Shown piece after piece: positions 1 through 10,844 of a DNA stretch of 64,000 nucleotides. A model generated the notes under the pieces. That model did no database searches and was not told the DNA's origin. It worked only from the letters and a program-made list of their open reading frames with translations. The DNA comes from Lasiosphaeria ovina (lineage: Eukaryota > Ascomycota > Sordariomycetes > Sordariales > Lasiosphaeriaceae). Position 1 is the stretch's first letter. Each line of letters begins with the position of its first letter. The stretch is taken from contig JAULSN010000002.1 in NCBI GenBank assembly GCA_033439765.1, forward strand, positions 4,836,001 through 4,900,000, given 5' to 3'. Both the position numbers and the translations under genes were made by a program.

Positions 1-41
1 CAGGCAGCCATGACATCCGAGCTCACACCTGGACTGTCTAG

Positions 42-866
42 TCTGCCCTCCCGCCATTATGGAGCTGTGCAAGCAGGCAGCCAGCGCCAACAAGCCCCTC
101 ATCCTGTCACTGTCGGCGCCTTTCATCCCGCAGTTCTTCAAGGACCCCCTTGATGCGTCAGCGCCGTACTGGGACTATGTGATCGGCAACGAGGCCGAGG
201 CGGAGGCATATGCCTCGTCGCACGACCTCGGCATTACCGACCTCAAGGAGATCGCCAAGGCGCTCGCGAACCTGCCCAAGGCCAACACCCAGCGCAAGCG
301 CGTCGCCATTATCACCCACGGCACCGAGCCCACCCTCGTCGCTGTGCAGGGCGAGGATGAGGTCAAGGAGTTCCCCGTGCACGAACTCAGCAAGGAGCTG
401 CTGAACGACACAAACGGCGCCGGCGATGCCTTCGCTGGCGGTTTCGCCTCTGGCATCGTAGAGGGCCGCTCTCTCGCCGAGTCCATCGACCGCGGCCAGT
501 GGCTCGCTCGCCTGAGCATCCAGGAACTGGGTCCTTCGTAAGTCACTCTTTACTCCCCATCTGTCTCTCAATCACTGTCCAACGCACGCGTGAAAAAAAT
601 TATATGTTGTGTCTGTGTGTGTGCTGTAATATGGCAATGCGGTTCGGTACATTCTGGTTCCGCAAAGCCCAAAAGCAACTACATTAAAAAAAGGAAATTT
701 CTGCGATTCAGGCGCCCCAATTAATATTTTGCCCTCTGCGTTCCCCAACCCCTACCATACCCCTTTCTTGCCTCCCCAGGTATGAATCCGAGAAGGCAGT
801 GTGCTAACTTTGTACCCATTAAAAAAAACCAGCTACCCCTTCCCCAAGCAGACATACCAAGCCTAA
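42..866 (+). CDS. Adenosine kinase, C-terminal part (5' end outside window)
   Basis: Adenosine kinase (PfkB/ribokinase family) phosphorylates adenosine to AMP in purine salvage. The window opens in the tail of an intron ending ..CTAG at 41. Coding resumes at 42 in phase with the ATG at 59, giving a CPPAIM-like segment before it. The PfkB signature DTNGAGDAFAGG lies at about 409-444 and carries the catalytic Asp. The open frame hits a stop at 541, but a GTAAGT donor sits at 538. An acceptor at 831-832 joins in phase to a tiny last exon (833-866) encoding SYPFPKQTYQA and a TAA, the usual end of fungal adenosine kinases. The exons are therefore 42-537 and 833-866, with a 295-nt intron. The amino-terminal half lies upstream of the window. 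The family call is firm; the last exon is inferred from splice signals and family resemblance. Confidence 0.9.
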
Positions 867-1639
867 TCGAGGCTTCGTCACGAAGTTGGGGTGGTGTTTC
901 TTCTCCTTTTGTTTTGCACGCGTGAGTGGGCGTTGAGGACATGGGGAAAATATATGGGCTAAGGTTTCAACAACGGAAAGGGGGTTCTGCAGCATTGTGG
1001 GGAAAATATCTCTCTCGCATTTTTCAGTCAAAATTCAACTTCATGATATCCCGCCCTTTCGAGGCCCTCCAAGTTATGTTGTATATTTGGGAATAAACCC
1101 ATCAAGAAGAGAATCTCAAATATTTTATCCACCATACAACACTACCTAATGTGCTCCTGTTGCTGCTGCTAGACAAGGCAGTGGGGATCGCAAGCCGGCT
1201 ATTCCTTTCTCCATTCTGCATCGAAAAGAAGCGCGGCTCCAAGAGAGGGCGGACGCTATACCTGTGTGAGAGTATAGGTGTGACTATTTGCCTAGCGGCC
1301 TTCCAGTTTGGCAGCACGGCAATCTTCAAGACTTTGTTCAGTCAACTCACGAACCGGTTGGCGATGTTAACGACCGACACATGTTGGTAAAACGCCGATA
1401 TACCCTCTCCCTCTCATAATATGAAAGGGAGACTGCGGAAGCCCGCACTAGACGGGTTGCCGGTCATTTACCACTTTCTGTGTTGTCTTGAGTGCCGAAT
1501 GACTCAACCAGGACCAGTTGCGCCCAAGGATCTGGAGGTAGGAGACTGAGCAGACTAGTTTACTCGCAAGATCGCTCGGTGGACTCGAACGCAGTGCAAA
1601 TAGCAACTTGACTGATATTTTGGAAAACCAAGGGTAGCC
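867..1639. other. Intergenic, convergent adenosine kinase / EST1-like
   Basis: This stretch of 773 bp lies between two convergent 3' ends. The longest open frames (about 75-80 codons, near 1102-1390 on both strands) have no recognisable motif and overlap each other. No gene or RNA is supported here. Confidence 0.6.
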
Positions 1640-4600
1640 TCAGCGCTTGGCCATGGTCTCAGGCTTTGGCCTCCCATCCGACTTTGAGCTAGTGGCGGGT
1701 TTCTGGATGGGCTTGACCATTCCCTTGCCATTGCTAGCAGCATTGTTAGAGATTGCAAAAGACTGATACTGGTTCGTCACATTTTGAGTCTGTTGAACCC
1801 CAAGCGTAGCGGACAAGGCAGTCTTGGGTCTGTAGTCGTTGGTCCAGACGCTCATTCGCGCCTGTCGGTCGAACTCGTCAGCCTGCGCAGTGGCAAACGC
1901 GTCAGTGGCAAACTGGTTGGTGGTACCACTACCGAGCGAATAGGGATCCAGCATTGCTGAGGCCGACGTCCTTTCGGTGACCCTACCATATGCGAGGCTG
2001 TTTGAGTTGACAAGACCGCCGCCGGTAGAGTACCCGCTATACTGACCTGACCAGGAGTTTCCGGGGGAATGGGATGATTGTGTAGGCGCTGAAAGATTGA
2101 GAGCAGCCCCTTGGAGAGTGTGACCTTGGGCCGTTTGAGCTAAACCCCAAGGACTGTTCACTTGGGGTAGACTCGAGCTGCCAGGTGAGAATGCCAAGGG
2201 TGACGAAAAGGGTGATTTTGTCGAGGGGCGGCCACCAGGGGTTCCATATAGGCCTTGCTGCCATAGTGGCCCCGGAGGAGTCCAAGATGGCGGGGGCTGG
2301 CCGTTGGCCGGATTGCTTGCCTGCAACCTCGAGCCGGCTCCAGCTTCGGCCCACATCCCTCGAATACCGTTACCATGCAAAGATTGATTAAGACGGTCAT
2401 GGTAGTCCGCAGCGGGTAGTTGTAACGCTTGCTGAAGCTCCATCAGCAAGGGCGACACTGAACCATTGTTATACTGGCTTCGCACGGGTGCTGCGTTTCG
2501 GAAGGCAGACCGGTCGCCTATGTGCTCGATTCCGCCTTGCGGCTGCATGGCACTGCCAGAGCTGACTGGGCGTGAAGACGCTAGGCCATCCGCACCCCAC
2601 ACGCCGGTGGCACTTCCAGTAGCCGAGGCTCTCAGGTTAGACTCGGGAGGGTAGAAGTATTCCCAAGGCAAGTTCGGGATTGCCTTCGCCGTTGCAGACC
2701 CTGGAGCTGGGCTTGCTGGCGCCGCACCCCCGTAAACTTCGCCGGCTGTCGTGGAGCCCATGCCGTAGGAGCTTTCGTCAAGCCCGGCAAGGCGAGTCGG
2801 GGGTTTAGTGGACTTCATCGGTCTGGTCGGCTTGGCACCCGAATTTGTCTCAGTTTGGGTTACAAGATCATTCAGGAACTTGTAGAGCTGGCTGTCCAAC
2901 GAAAATTCCGAGGTAGAAGCAGCTTGTGATGTCAGAGGCTCCCCTCGAGGAGGCTGAGCAGAAGCACCGGCGCCTGTATTGCCTTGACGGGACACATAGA
3001 AATCCTCATCGTCCGAGAACCCTTCTGAGTCGCTGAGAGTCGATGCCAATGCTACCTTTTGAGGAGGGTTGTCGAGCTTAGGAGATGGGGCAGGTGGTAG
3101 CGTAGCCGGAGCACCTCGATCAAGGGAAGCGGTTCGCTCAACCTCAACTGTTGGGGCCTGAGGAACAGGTTCCGGCTTTCCTCCTTCCAAATACTCAAAC
3201 GTTGTTAGCTCGTGCGAACCTTTCCTTGTCTTGCAGACAGCCAAAGGAAACCGAGACTTTTCATCCGCCAAGTCCAAGGCACGGGATACAATGTCCAAGC
3301 CACGCGCCAAAGCCAGATCATCGGCATTGGGGCTTTGGCTGGGGATCTCATCGGCTCGCGGTTTAGGTGTGCGCTTTGAAGGGTCGTAATAAAGCGGGCA
3401 GCCGCTAGGGAGATCCGGACCGTTCAAGCAGCCCATGCCAAGAGTCTCCTTGTCTTCCTCGAAACGCCACGGTGTGCGGTTTCCGGCTTCTAATTCGCCA
3501 CCCAGCAACTCAACCAGGTGGCTCAGAGTCTGACCCAGTGTTCTGCACATTGTTCCAAAGTGCGGCTCGAGGTGTTCCTGGTATGCTACAAGGTCACGGC
3601 CGTAAAACAACAACCAAGCGATGTAGACGCGCAACAGGGGGAGAATTCGTTGAGCAGGGAGTGAAAACTTGGCCGGAGCGTTCCGCTGGTCCGAAGGGCC
3701 AGCCTCGTTGGTTGTAGTTTCTGCATCCCTGCGCTGGGCAAGATCCACCAGTTCTTCTCGGAGGAGGCGAGAGAGTGTGTGGATGGTTCGTATATTCATG
3801 AGGAGGATGAACTGGCAGGAGCGAGACTTGGCGTCCGTCCATTCCACTGCTCGTCGCGTCAGTAACAGTGCAGTCAGGGTATCGGGCGCAAAGAAGAAGC
3901 TTACCCGTTATTTTTTGGAAACCGATCACGTAGGCGTTGATGTTGATCAAAACCATCTTGAGGAGCCCCATGTCCGTACCAGACTGTGTAGCCTCAGACT
4001 GGGCAGTTGATTTCATGGCCATAGCCAGGCGGTGGTCCACTTCGCTCTCAAGCTCTTTTCGCCCAGGGAATTCCTCTCCCTTGAAGTAGAAGGCATGGAG
4101 CTTAACGAACCACGACACCAGCGCGTCGGTGGCGCCCTTGGCGCTACCGGCCTTCTGCTCTCGGAGATCGCGAAACTCGCGCTCGAGATTTGCCGGAGCA
4201 TTCGGGTGCGGCTCTGCACACGCCATGGCACAGTACAAATGGTAGACGAGCTCAAGGTGATTCTTGGTCTCGTCGTAGATAACTCCACACTGGTGATGAG
4301 CCAATCCTGACTCCGGGATCAGCTCGTTGGCCAGGGCGTAGTACGCTAGAGCAATGTCCCAGCGGCGCTCCTTTGAGCGCATGAGAGTGCGATATCTCGA
4401 CAGGTCTCCGAGATGAACGAGCGTCTTATGGCACGACGCGGTAACAAGCTTGGCGTCTGCAGCATTTAGTTTGTCCTCGTCGGGCACAGGCATGTCTTCG
4501 AGCCCGGCGCTATGGGCGATCCGCTTGAGGTCTTTGATGTCGCACCGGGCACACGCCCGCTGCAGGAAGCCCTTGTAGAAGTATTGGGCCGTCTTGATGA

Positions 4601-5095
4601 AGGTGAGGTAGAGCTTCTCGATTTTGCGCCTGAGGACGACCTGCTCTGTTCCATGCAGCCTGCCAAGCACCTTTCTGTAGGCTTTCGTCACCTGGTTGTG
4701 AGTCGCCCAGAGATTGGATTCGACGCCCTTCTCGTCCGCAGCGCGGATATCAAGCCAAATGGTTTTGATGCAGGCGAGGCGGAAGCTCGGTTACGGTTAG
4801 TTTGGCCGGGAGAGCCCGAAGCCGGGATGATGCATGGAGACTCACTTTTGCATCAACTTCTCGACCTTGTCGAAACGGAGAGTCTCGTTTGCTCCCGGCC
4901 CATTCTTCAGGAGCTGGTCAAGCTCCTTGTTAATCGTGCCTCGTAGCCTGTGCGCCGACCTGTAGAAAGAGAAAAACGTCAGCAATCTGGAACTCGCGGG
5001 CAGATTCATCTGCAGCAAGAGAAACGCCGGTGACAGAGACTGGGCACTCACTTCCAGGCGACGTCGACCGACGCCTCGGCGGTCGTTGTCGCCAT
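1640..5095 (-). CDS. EST1/SMG7/EBS1-family protein (NMD factor, TPR-like)
   Basis: Four exons read on the minus strand: 5095-5052, 4959-4846, 4785-3905 and 3846-1640, predicting about 1081 aa. The start MATTTAEASVDVAWK at 5095 is the only ATG that reads through the first GTGAGT donor in phase. Introns are 92, 60 and 58 nt. Residues up to about 210 form the EST1 14-3-3-like/TPR domain, including an NLWATHNQ-VTKAYRK segment. The following DNA/RNA-binding domain carries the alternating helices LAYYALANELIPESG and HHQCGVIYDE. From about residue 350 the protein is long, Ser/Pro/Gly-rich and low in predicted order. In the family, EST1/SMG7 proteins bind phosphorylated Upf1 in nonsense-mediated decay or act at telomerase; the sequence alone does not say which applies here. 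The third intron has a GAG-CAG tandem acceptor, so one Ala may be included or skipped. Confidence 0.87.
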
Positions 5096-6483
5096 TGTGG
5101 TGTTTGGATGCCGACGGGAAGTTCAGGGTTCGAGAGCGAACAGCGTCGGCTCGTTGATAAAAAGTATTCGCACTCAATACGCGGCGTCTGTTGGGGCAAA
5201 GCAGAGCCCGCAGTTAAGAGCTAAGCTCACACAAAGTCTGGGAGGAACCGTAAATCTGCAGACGATCCATAACTGGGCAGAGGCTCTTTGGCGGGTCTGC
5301 AGCAGGGGCGCGACGTGTTGCGGCAGAAGAAGCAGCAGCGGCAGGCAGGTCGGCGGCTGGCGGAGGTAGAGAGCGCATTGGAAGCAGAAGAGTGACCGGC
5401 AAGGGGCGGCGTCTGTCTCGTACGCTAGTGATATGCGATGGATAGTATGCGCGACGAAACACCAGGCCGAGAGGTGAAGGGATTCGCAGGTGTGCGTCTG
5501 CGTCTGCCCCGTCACGCTCGACTCGACGTTGGACCGGAGCCCCTCTGCAAGATGCGAAGCAAGTCAAGGGTCCAATTAGCGAGAAAGCGCTAGGGTAGCG
5601 TTAGAGGGGATCGACGCCGATTTGGTGGCGAAGCTTTCTACTGTAGTGCACGAACCACTAAACCAACCGTGCGCCACCAGAGCGCCTTGAATCGTTACGG
5701 TAATTGGCTTTTCCCGATTGGGCACTTTGCAGGCACCGAGCCAACTGTCAAAGGTTCCCAAAAGTACCTCCGTTTCCCTACGAAATCTTTTCCACCTATT
5801 GCATACACTGCACGGCATCAAATATTGTGAGACCGGTCAATGTACGAGATCCTAGAACTGCACCCTTAATTGGATTCCTTTCCCTGATAACTACAAATTA
5901 TAACACTCAGAGCGGAATAAACGCACTCATGATCCGGTTTGCATTTGTAAAACTTAGGTACTAAGCGAGGCCTTTTGCTAAGTTCAAGCTCATAGTCCTT
6001 TTAGTGAAATTTAATTCTCCCGCAGCGGGGCTCTGGTCCTCTCACCCGGCGACCTTACCTGGTAAGAGATGCCCATAGTGCCGCAAGCGTCACCTGTCCA
6101 TCCGGGCAGTAACTAACACTCCAACAATGTGAGTGAGTTCTCAGATGATTGTCATTGAAGAGGCACCTCGGGTTGCAAATTCCTACAACCTTATTTATTG
6201 CTTAGCAAACATCAATGGCATCTCGCAGGCAATATTAGATTATTCCCTAAGTTACCTTACCTCGCCTACCTGAAGCACGTCAACACCCTCAACGAGACAA
6301 CCTAACGTCTATCCAAGAAAACGATATCAGCCACAGCGGAGGGAGACTTCTTGCACTTGAAAGTAATTACAAACTTGCCCTCCCAAACCGCTTGCTAGCA
6401 TCTATCTACCTTGGTCCATCCCGTCGTTAGACACACAAACTCTGTACTTTCTGCTATCCAAAGCGTCTCACACTCATCCAAAA
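5096..6483. other. Intergenic, divergent EST1-like / zinc-finger gene
   Basis: These 1388 bp between two divergent starts should hold both promoters. The region 5100-5570 is GC-rich and 5820-6300 is AT-rich. A tRNA-like A-box match lies on the minus strand near 5650 but does not fold as a tRNA (see rejected items). No coding gene is supported. Confidence 0.55.
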
Positions 6484-7603
6484 ATGAAGCGCTCACGCGA
6501 GCCTGAGGAAGAAGAACCGCCGGTTGGAGTTCTGCATCTGGCTGTAGCACCGCCGCCAACAGAAAACGACTCCAACGGCATCGTTAGGAATACAGTAACT
6601 CCAAAAACTGCCACCACCGCTAGGAATATCGCTGGCAGCAAGGGAACCACAGCCTTGCCGCTAAACCCCTTCACAAACAATAACGAACTTGAGGCACAAA
6701 AGGCCCTCAAAAAAGGAGAAGATAAAGAAGTTTCACCACTATCACAGCCAGCCACGAAAATTAAAGAACTGGACCCCGAAAGTATAACCAAAGACAACGG
6801 CGTCGAGATGCGGTGCTCGCTGCCCCCGCACAAGGAGCCCCGTACGTTTTCGTCATACGAGGAGTATGAAACGCATTACAGAAGCGAGCACATGAACCGG
6901 TGCCTAGAATGCCGCAAGAACTTTCCATCGGGCCACCTACTCGGTGTTCACATTGAGGACTTCCACGACTCGTTCGTCGCAGTCAAGAGAGAGAGGGGGG
7001 AGCACACGGTACGCGGCGCCTTTCATCCACCCCCCCTTTTGTTTACGCGCCAGACCCGCCGATACCAAGCACAGTCAGTATGCTTACCGTGACTGCTCGC
7101 CATCTATATAGTACTCCTGCTTTGTGGAGGGCTGTGAGAGGAAGTGCATGACGCCGCAGAAGCGCAGGATGCACTTGATAGACAAGCACATGTACCCCAA
7201 GAACTACTTTTTTGGAATGATCAGAGACGGCATCGACGGCCGTCAGTCGCTGTTGTTGGATGGTGGCCGCCGTCGACAGAGCATCGCACTAGTGGTGGCG
7301 GCGAGCGCTGGAGGCAAGCATGCGGCGTCTTCTTCACAATCACATGAGCCTGCGAACAATGACGTTGCTGCTCCTGCCCCTGCGGCAAATGACGACAAAA
7401 TGGAGGATGGAAACGAGATTGGCCCGGCAAATGATAAGGAGGTGAAGGGGACAGTGAACATCGATAGCAGCGGCAAGACTCAGCAGCCAGTTCCCGATGT
7501 GGAAATAGATGACCTGGCGGGCGCTATGGGCTCCCTCCAGTTTATCCCGTCCAGCATCCGATTTGGCCGTGGCGGAGGAAAAGCCGGCTTTGCCAAACGA
7601 TAG
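6484..7603 (+). CDS. C2H2 zinc-finger protein, ZNF511-like
   Basis: Two exons (6484-7008 and 7112-7603) predict 338 aa. The GTACGC donor at 7009 and the ATAG acceptor at 7110-7111 join ..GEHT to YSCFVEGC in phase. After a disordered, charged N-terminus (about 110 aa) come three closely spaced Cys/His modules. The first starts at MRCSLPPH. The second is CLECRKNFPSGHLLGVHIEDFH. The third is CFVEGCERKCMTPQKRRMHLIDKH followed by MYPKNYFF. This arrangement, with the KxYPKxYxF motif after the last finger, is characteristic of the ZNF511 family, conserved from fungi to human and of poorly known nuclear function. The C-terminus carries RFGRGGGKAGFAKR, also typical of the fungal members. The ATG follows CAAAA and is the first in frame. 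Confidence 0.82.
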
Positions 7604-8225
7604 GTAACTCATACTTTGTCTAGGCCGAAATATGCCCAGCATCTGAAAGAGAGGGTATGTTCACATGTATCATAGTCATCGAGAAAGCCGGCAGAGGCAT
7701 TAATAAAGCCGGCCAAGGCATCGAGATGGCCGTAACAGGCATCGAGAAGACCTGGAAAACATGCCGTGCTATGCTAGAGAACCATTTTTCTCTTTCGCAT
7801 TTTTTTTTTCATTACTTTCGTTCAGGCTCAAAATCCCAGCCGCCAGCCGAAACGACTTTCCTTCCCATGCTAACGCCAGTCCCCTGGCCTGGTAAGCTTC
7901 GTTCTATCTAAATAAAATGGTAAATGATGATCATCTTACGGTTCCCAAGTGTCGTCTCAAGATGAGCGCGTGTCTAACGTGCGGTAAAAGACCCGCCGGT
8001 TCGCCGGCACGCGAAATCCATCTGCCCCTCTCAGTAAGGGATGGGGGAAATGGGTAGTAGCCGGCAAAAGAGCACCTTCTCCTTTCGCAGAGAGATCCGA
8101 GAAAAGATGAGCTTCGGCGAGAAATCGCAGGGCCGCCGGTCTCCTAGTCCTGTCCGCACCGATATTGCCCCAACAAAGCTGGTTGATGCAATCGTTCCCT
8201 CTCCCTTTCCAAATGGTGTGCCCCT
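7604..8225. other. Intergenic with a 21-bp tandem repeat
   Basis: These 622 bp separate convergent 3' ends of the zinc-finger gene and BUD31. They contain about 3.8 copies of a 21-bp unit (listed separately) and a T-rich tract at about 7800. No gene is recognisable. Confidence 0.5.
7678..7757 (+). repeat. 21-bp tandem repeat, about 3.8 copies
   Basis: Units begin at 7678, 7699, 7720 and 7741. The pattern is ATCGAGAAAGCCGGCAGAGGC with substitutions in later copies; the last unit is partial. Read in frame from 7657 the unit would give a heptad of the form IEKAGxG, but the reading frame has no other support as a gene. It lies 75 bp after the zinc-finger stop codon and may be in its 3' UTR. Confidence 0.8.
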
Positions 8226-8672
8226 TCAATCGTTCGTGGCGCAGCCCCGGCATCCGCAACTGACACACTGGATGTCCTGGTCCTCCTTCATGTCGGCCTT
8301 GGGCACGCGGCAGATGCAGGTCGAGTTGAAGTTTGTCTCCTTGGTCTGCACGCAGCGCAGACAGCACAGCTGGTCGTAGCCCGACTTCTTCCACTTGGCG
8401 ATGAGCGCGGCGTCGGCGTACCCGTTCTTGAGCAGCCACTCGTAGAGCGCCTTGGAGATGGCGTCCTTCTTGTAGTAGAGCTCGTAGATGTACCGGCTCC
8501 GCTGGTGCGAGATCTGGAAGATGGGCCACTGCGCCTGGTGCTTCGGGATGTTGTCGGTCGGCGTGTTCTGCGCGTCCTTCATCTTGTTGTTGAACACGAG
8601 GAGGTCCTCCTCAATGTCCTCGAAACCCGCCGGAGGTGGCTTGCGCTTCGATCGCGAACGGATCGCAGGCAT
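8226..8672 (-). CDS. BUD31: Pre-mRNA-splicing factor BUD31 (G10 family)
   Basis: A single-exon gene of 148 codons encodes the whole G10/BUD31 protein (Cwc14 in fission yeast), a small zinc-binding subunit of the active spliceosome. The N-terminus MPAIRSRSKRKPPPAGFE matches the family's basic start. The middle contains WPIFQISHQRSRYIYELYYK and GYADAALIAKWKKSGY. The C-terminal Cys cluster CCLRC..NFNSTCICRVPK..CVSCGCRGC is the family hallmark and supplies the zinc ligands. Length is usual for the family. It is divergent from the complex I gene at 9122, with 449 bp between the two ATGs. Confidence 0.96.
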   Translation of the reverse strand: MPAIRSRSKRKPPPAGFEDIEEDLLVFNNKMKDAQNTPTDNIPKHQAQWPIFQISHQRSRYIYELYYKKDAISKALYEWLLKNGYADAALIAKWKKSGYDQLCCLRCVQTKETNFNSTCICRVPKADMKEDQDIQCVSCGCRGCATND

Positions 8673-9121
8673 GATGATGGCTGCTGTATTGGCGTGTCGG
8701 TTTCCCGCTTCCTTTCTGTTGTTTGAGGCAGAGAATGAGTCGACGCGGCAGGATGTTTACAGAAGAGAAGCAAGACGATGTGTTCCGCGTTAAAATACGA
8801 GGGCCCCGATACCCTATAGGAAAGAAAGAAATCAAATCATCAAGAAGGTGGTCGAGTTTCGCCGCGTGACTAATCAGGTTTGGCGCGTGTGGCGGGAGGC
8901 GGCTCGCAGGAGTCCCTAAGGTGCGGAGCACGGCGTAGCTGCTCCAGGGGTGGAACCAGGCTGGCCCGAGCTTTCGGGTGGTTCCTTGCGCAGCGACCGA
9001 GGGAAAGCAGTCGGAAACCAACGACGACGACATAGCTAAGGCCAACTAGCGACGCCAAACGACACACGGGGAGAGCACGCAGCAACCGCAAAACGCCGCC
9101 GCACCTTGCGGATAACCAGCC
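8673..9121. promoter_or_regulatory. Shared upstream region of BUD31 and complex I 14.8 kDa gene
   Basis: These 449 bp lie between two divergent start codons and must contain both core promoters. Open frames on both strands here have no family features. No TATA box is evident at a convincing position. Confidence 0.5.
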
Positions 9122-9863
9122 ATGGCCATTACGCCTACCCAGTTCGCCATCAAGACGCGCCAGTGTGAGCCCTACCCTCTCCCGACCTGACGACTTCGCA
9201 CCGTCAATTGCGGATGCGGGACTGACCAGGGAATAACAAAACGAATAGCGGCCAATTGGGAAGATGCGAGACGCTTGGTGCTTTCGTCATACCGAGCCTG
9301 GATCCGAGGGGTGCGTTGACCTCACAATCTGCCGAAGGAGACCAAACGCGGACGGCAGGGGAGAAGAAGAAGCAAACGTGATTCCTCAGCTAACGAGCGC
9401 TGTGTCTATATATCACCAGGCGCCCGAAATCCAGCAAATGTATTCGGTCCCCTACCCCATCTCTACCATCAGGACACGTATAAGGCAGGAGTTTGAGCGC
9501 CACAGATTTGTCAACAAGCTCTCCGTGGTGGATGTCCTGATATTCCAGAGCCACGCCGACTACCAGGTGAGCGGCACACGTTCCATTGACTGCGGACCTT
9601 GCTACGTGCTAGGGGGAATGCACCGCCGTCATGACGGCCGCCACGCAGAATTCGGGTGGCTAATGTCTTGCGTTCTCAGGAAACCATGAACTTCTGGCGC
9701 CAGACGACACACATTATGGCATTCTTCAAAGACGAGAACTTCAGGGGAGAGAAGAGACTGCCATCGAGCTTCATTCAAGGCTTCTTGGAGGTAAGTTCAG
9801 AAACGGGTTTTCTCCGAGCTCTCGATCAGCCTTGCTCACGACCATTTCTAGGGACGCAATTAG
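9122..9863 (+). CDS. NADH dehydrogenase (complex I) 14.8 kDa subunit, NDUFA6/LYR family
   Basis: Five exons (9122-9164, 9249-9310, 9420-9566, 9680-9790, 9852-9863) give 124 aa. Introns of 84, 109, 113 and 61 nt all have GTGAGC/GTGCGT/GTAAGT-type donors and AG acceptors that keep phase. The protein is the matrix-arm accessory subunit NDUFA6 (B14; nuo-14.8 in Neurospora). It holds a LYR-type motif, LVLSSYRAW at residues 24-32, which in this family contacts the mitochondrial acyl carrier protein. Conserved stretches [34 protein letters not shown] and [12 protein letters not shown] follow. The final exon codes only GRN before the stop. Its 3' end faces that of AC19, 227 bp away. Confidence 0.95.
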
Positions 9864-10090
9864 AAGTCGAGCTGGTACATAACTGACTACACTCAACTAC
9901 CCTATGTACATAAACCAATGAAAACAAGTTGCAGGAAGCAGTTCCTTTTTGTTTTTGGTCCTTTGCACACGCCCAATCACGTGTTGAGTTCCCTTCCCCG
10001 TCTATGCTATGCGTAGTTATTACCAATGTCTACGCCAAAACGCCCCTATCCCACCTGTGCATGCCGGTTTGTCCACCAAGTGAAGAAGCG

Positions 10091-10844
10091 CTACGCGGTG
10101 ACGCCCGATGCAAACTCCTGCCGGGCATCTACGAACTTGTCTGTCACCACGTCGCAAATGTCCTGCAGATCTCTCAGCCCTTTCGTCAAAGCCTCGATTG
10201 CAGTTGTCCCCTCTGCACGTACAAAGCCCTGTCAGCAAGCACTCGATGCATAGAATAACCAGACGGCGGGACGCGTGCTTACCAAAAGTCTGAATTCTCA
10301 CGTTCATCTTTGGCTCGGAGGGATGTGGAATGGCGTAGGCGCAGAGCTCAACATCAGGGCTGAAGAAGAGAACAAAAGAAAAAAAAATTGGTTAGCATAT
10401 ATGCTCGATGACAAATTGGCAATGAGGATGGAGAGAGTGATGAGCGAGCACCTACTTTCTGTTGATAATAAACCTCAAGGCATTGCCAAGTGTGTGCCCT
10501 TCCTCGAGAAACTCGAACGAAGCAGCATGTTCTGTTGATCCAGGAAGCTGTGTTTTTTAAAATAGAAAAGTAAGGATATAGGCTTTCATGGATGTCTCTT
10601 GATGTGAAGAGGATAACTGGGAACGGTAAACAAGACTCACAATTCTGACCCTCTGAACCTCCTCTGGCAGCATGTCCTCCTCGTTTTCGGCCTCTGGCAC
10701 AGCCTCGTCCTCGTCTGGGTCCGCCATGGACTCGTCGACCTCTTCTGTTGTGGGCTGGTGAGACGTCGGCGCATCGGACATGGGGGCGTCTTCATCGCCG
10801 GCCCCTTGGGGCGTCTCGGTCTTGGTCTTTGATCTAGGCGCCAT
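10091..10844 (-). CDS. RPC19: DNA-directed RNA polymerase I and III subunit AC19 (RPC19/POLR1D)
   Basis: Four exons on the minus strand (10844-10641, 10547-10456, 10359-10283, 10212-10091) predict 164 aa. AC19 pairs with AC40 to form the alpha-like assembly platform of Pol I and Pol III. The first 60 residues form an acidic tail of D/E/P/T. The alpha-like core follows: LPGSTEHAASFEFLEEGHTL, GNALRFIINR, then NPDVELCAYAIPHPSEPKMN and VRIQTF, ending with GTTAIEALTKGL and a helix DLQDICDVVTDKF. Joining of LRFIINRK to NPDVE supports the second intron (96 nt). The start was set at the ATG at 10844, which precedes MAPRSKTKTE. Confidence 0.95.

Noticed and set aside
5590..5690. tRNA-like sequence on the minus strand (A-box TGGTTTAGTGG and a TCGATCC element).
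   Set aside because: The T-arm stem does not pair and no acceptor stem can be formed with the 3' side. At most it is a decayed tRNA or chance; tRNAscan would decide.
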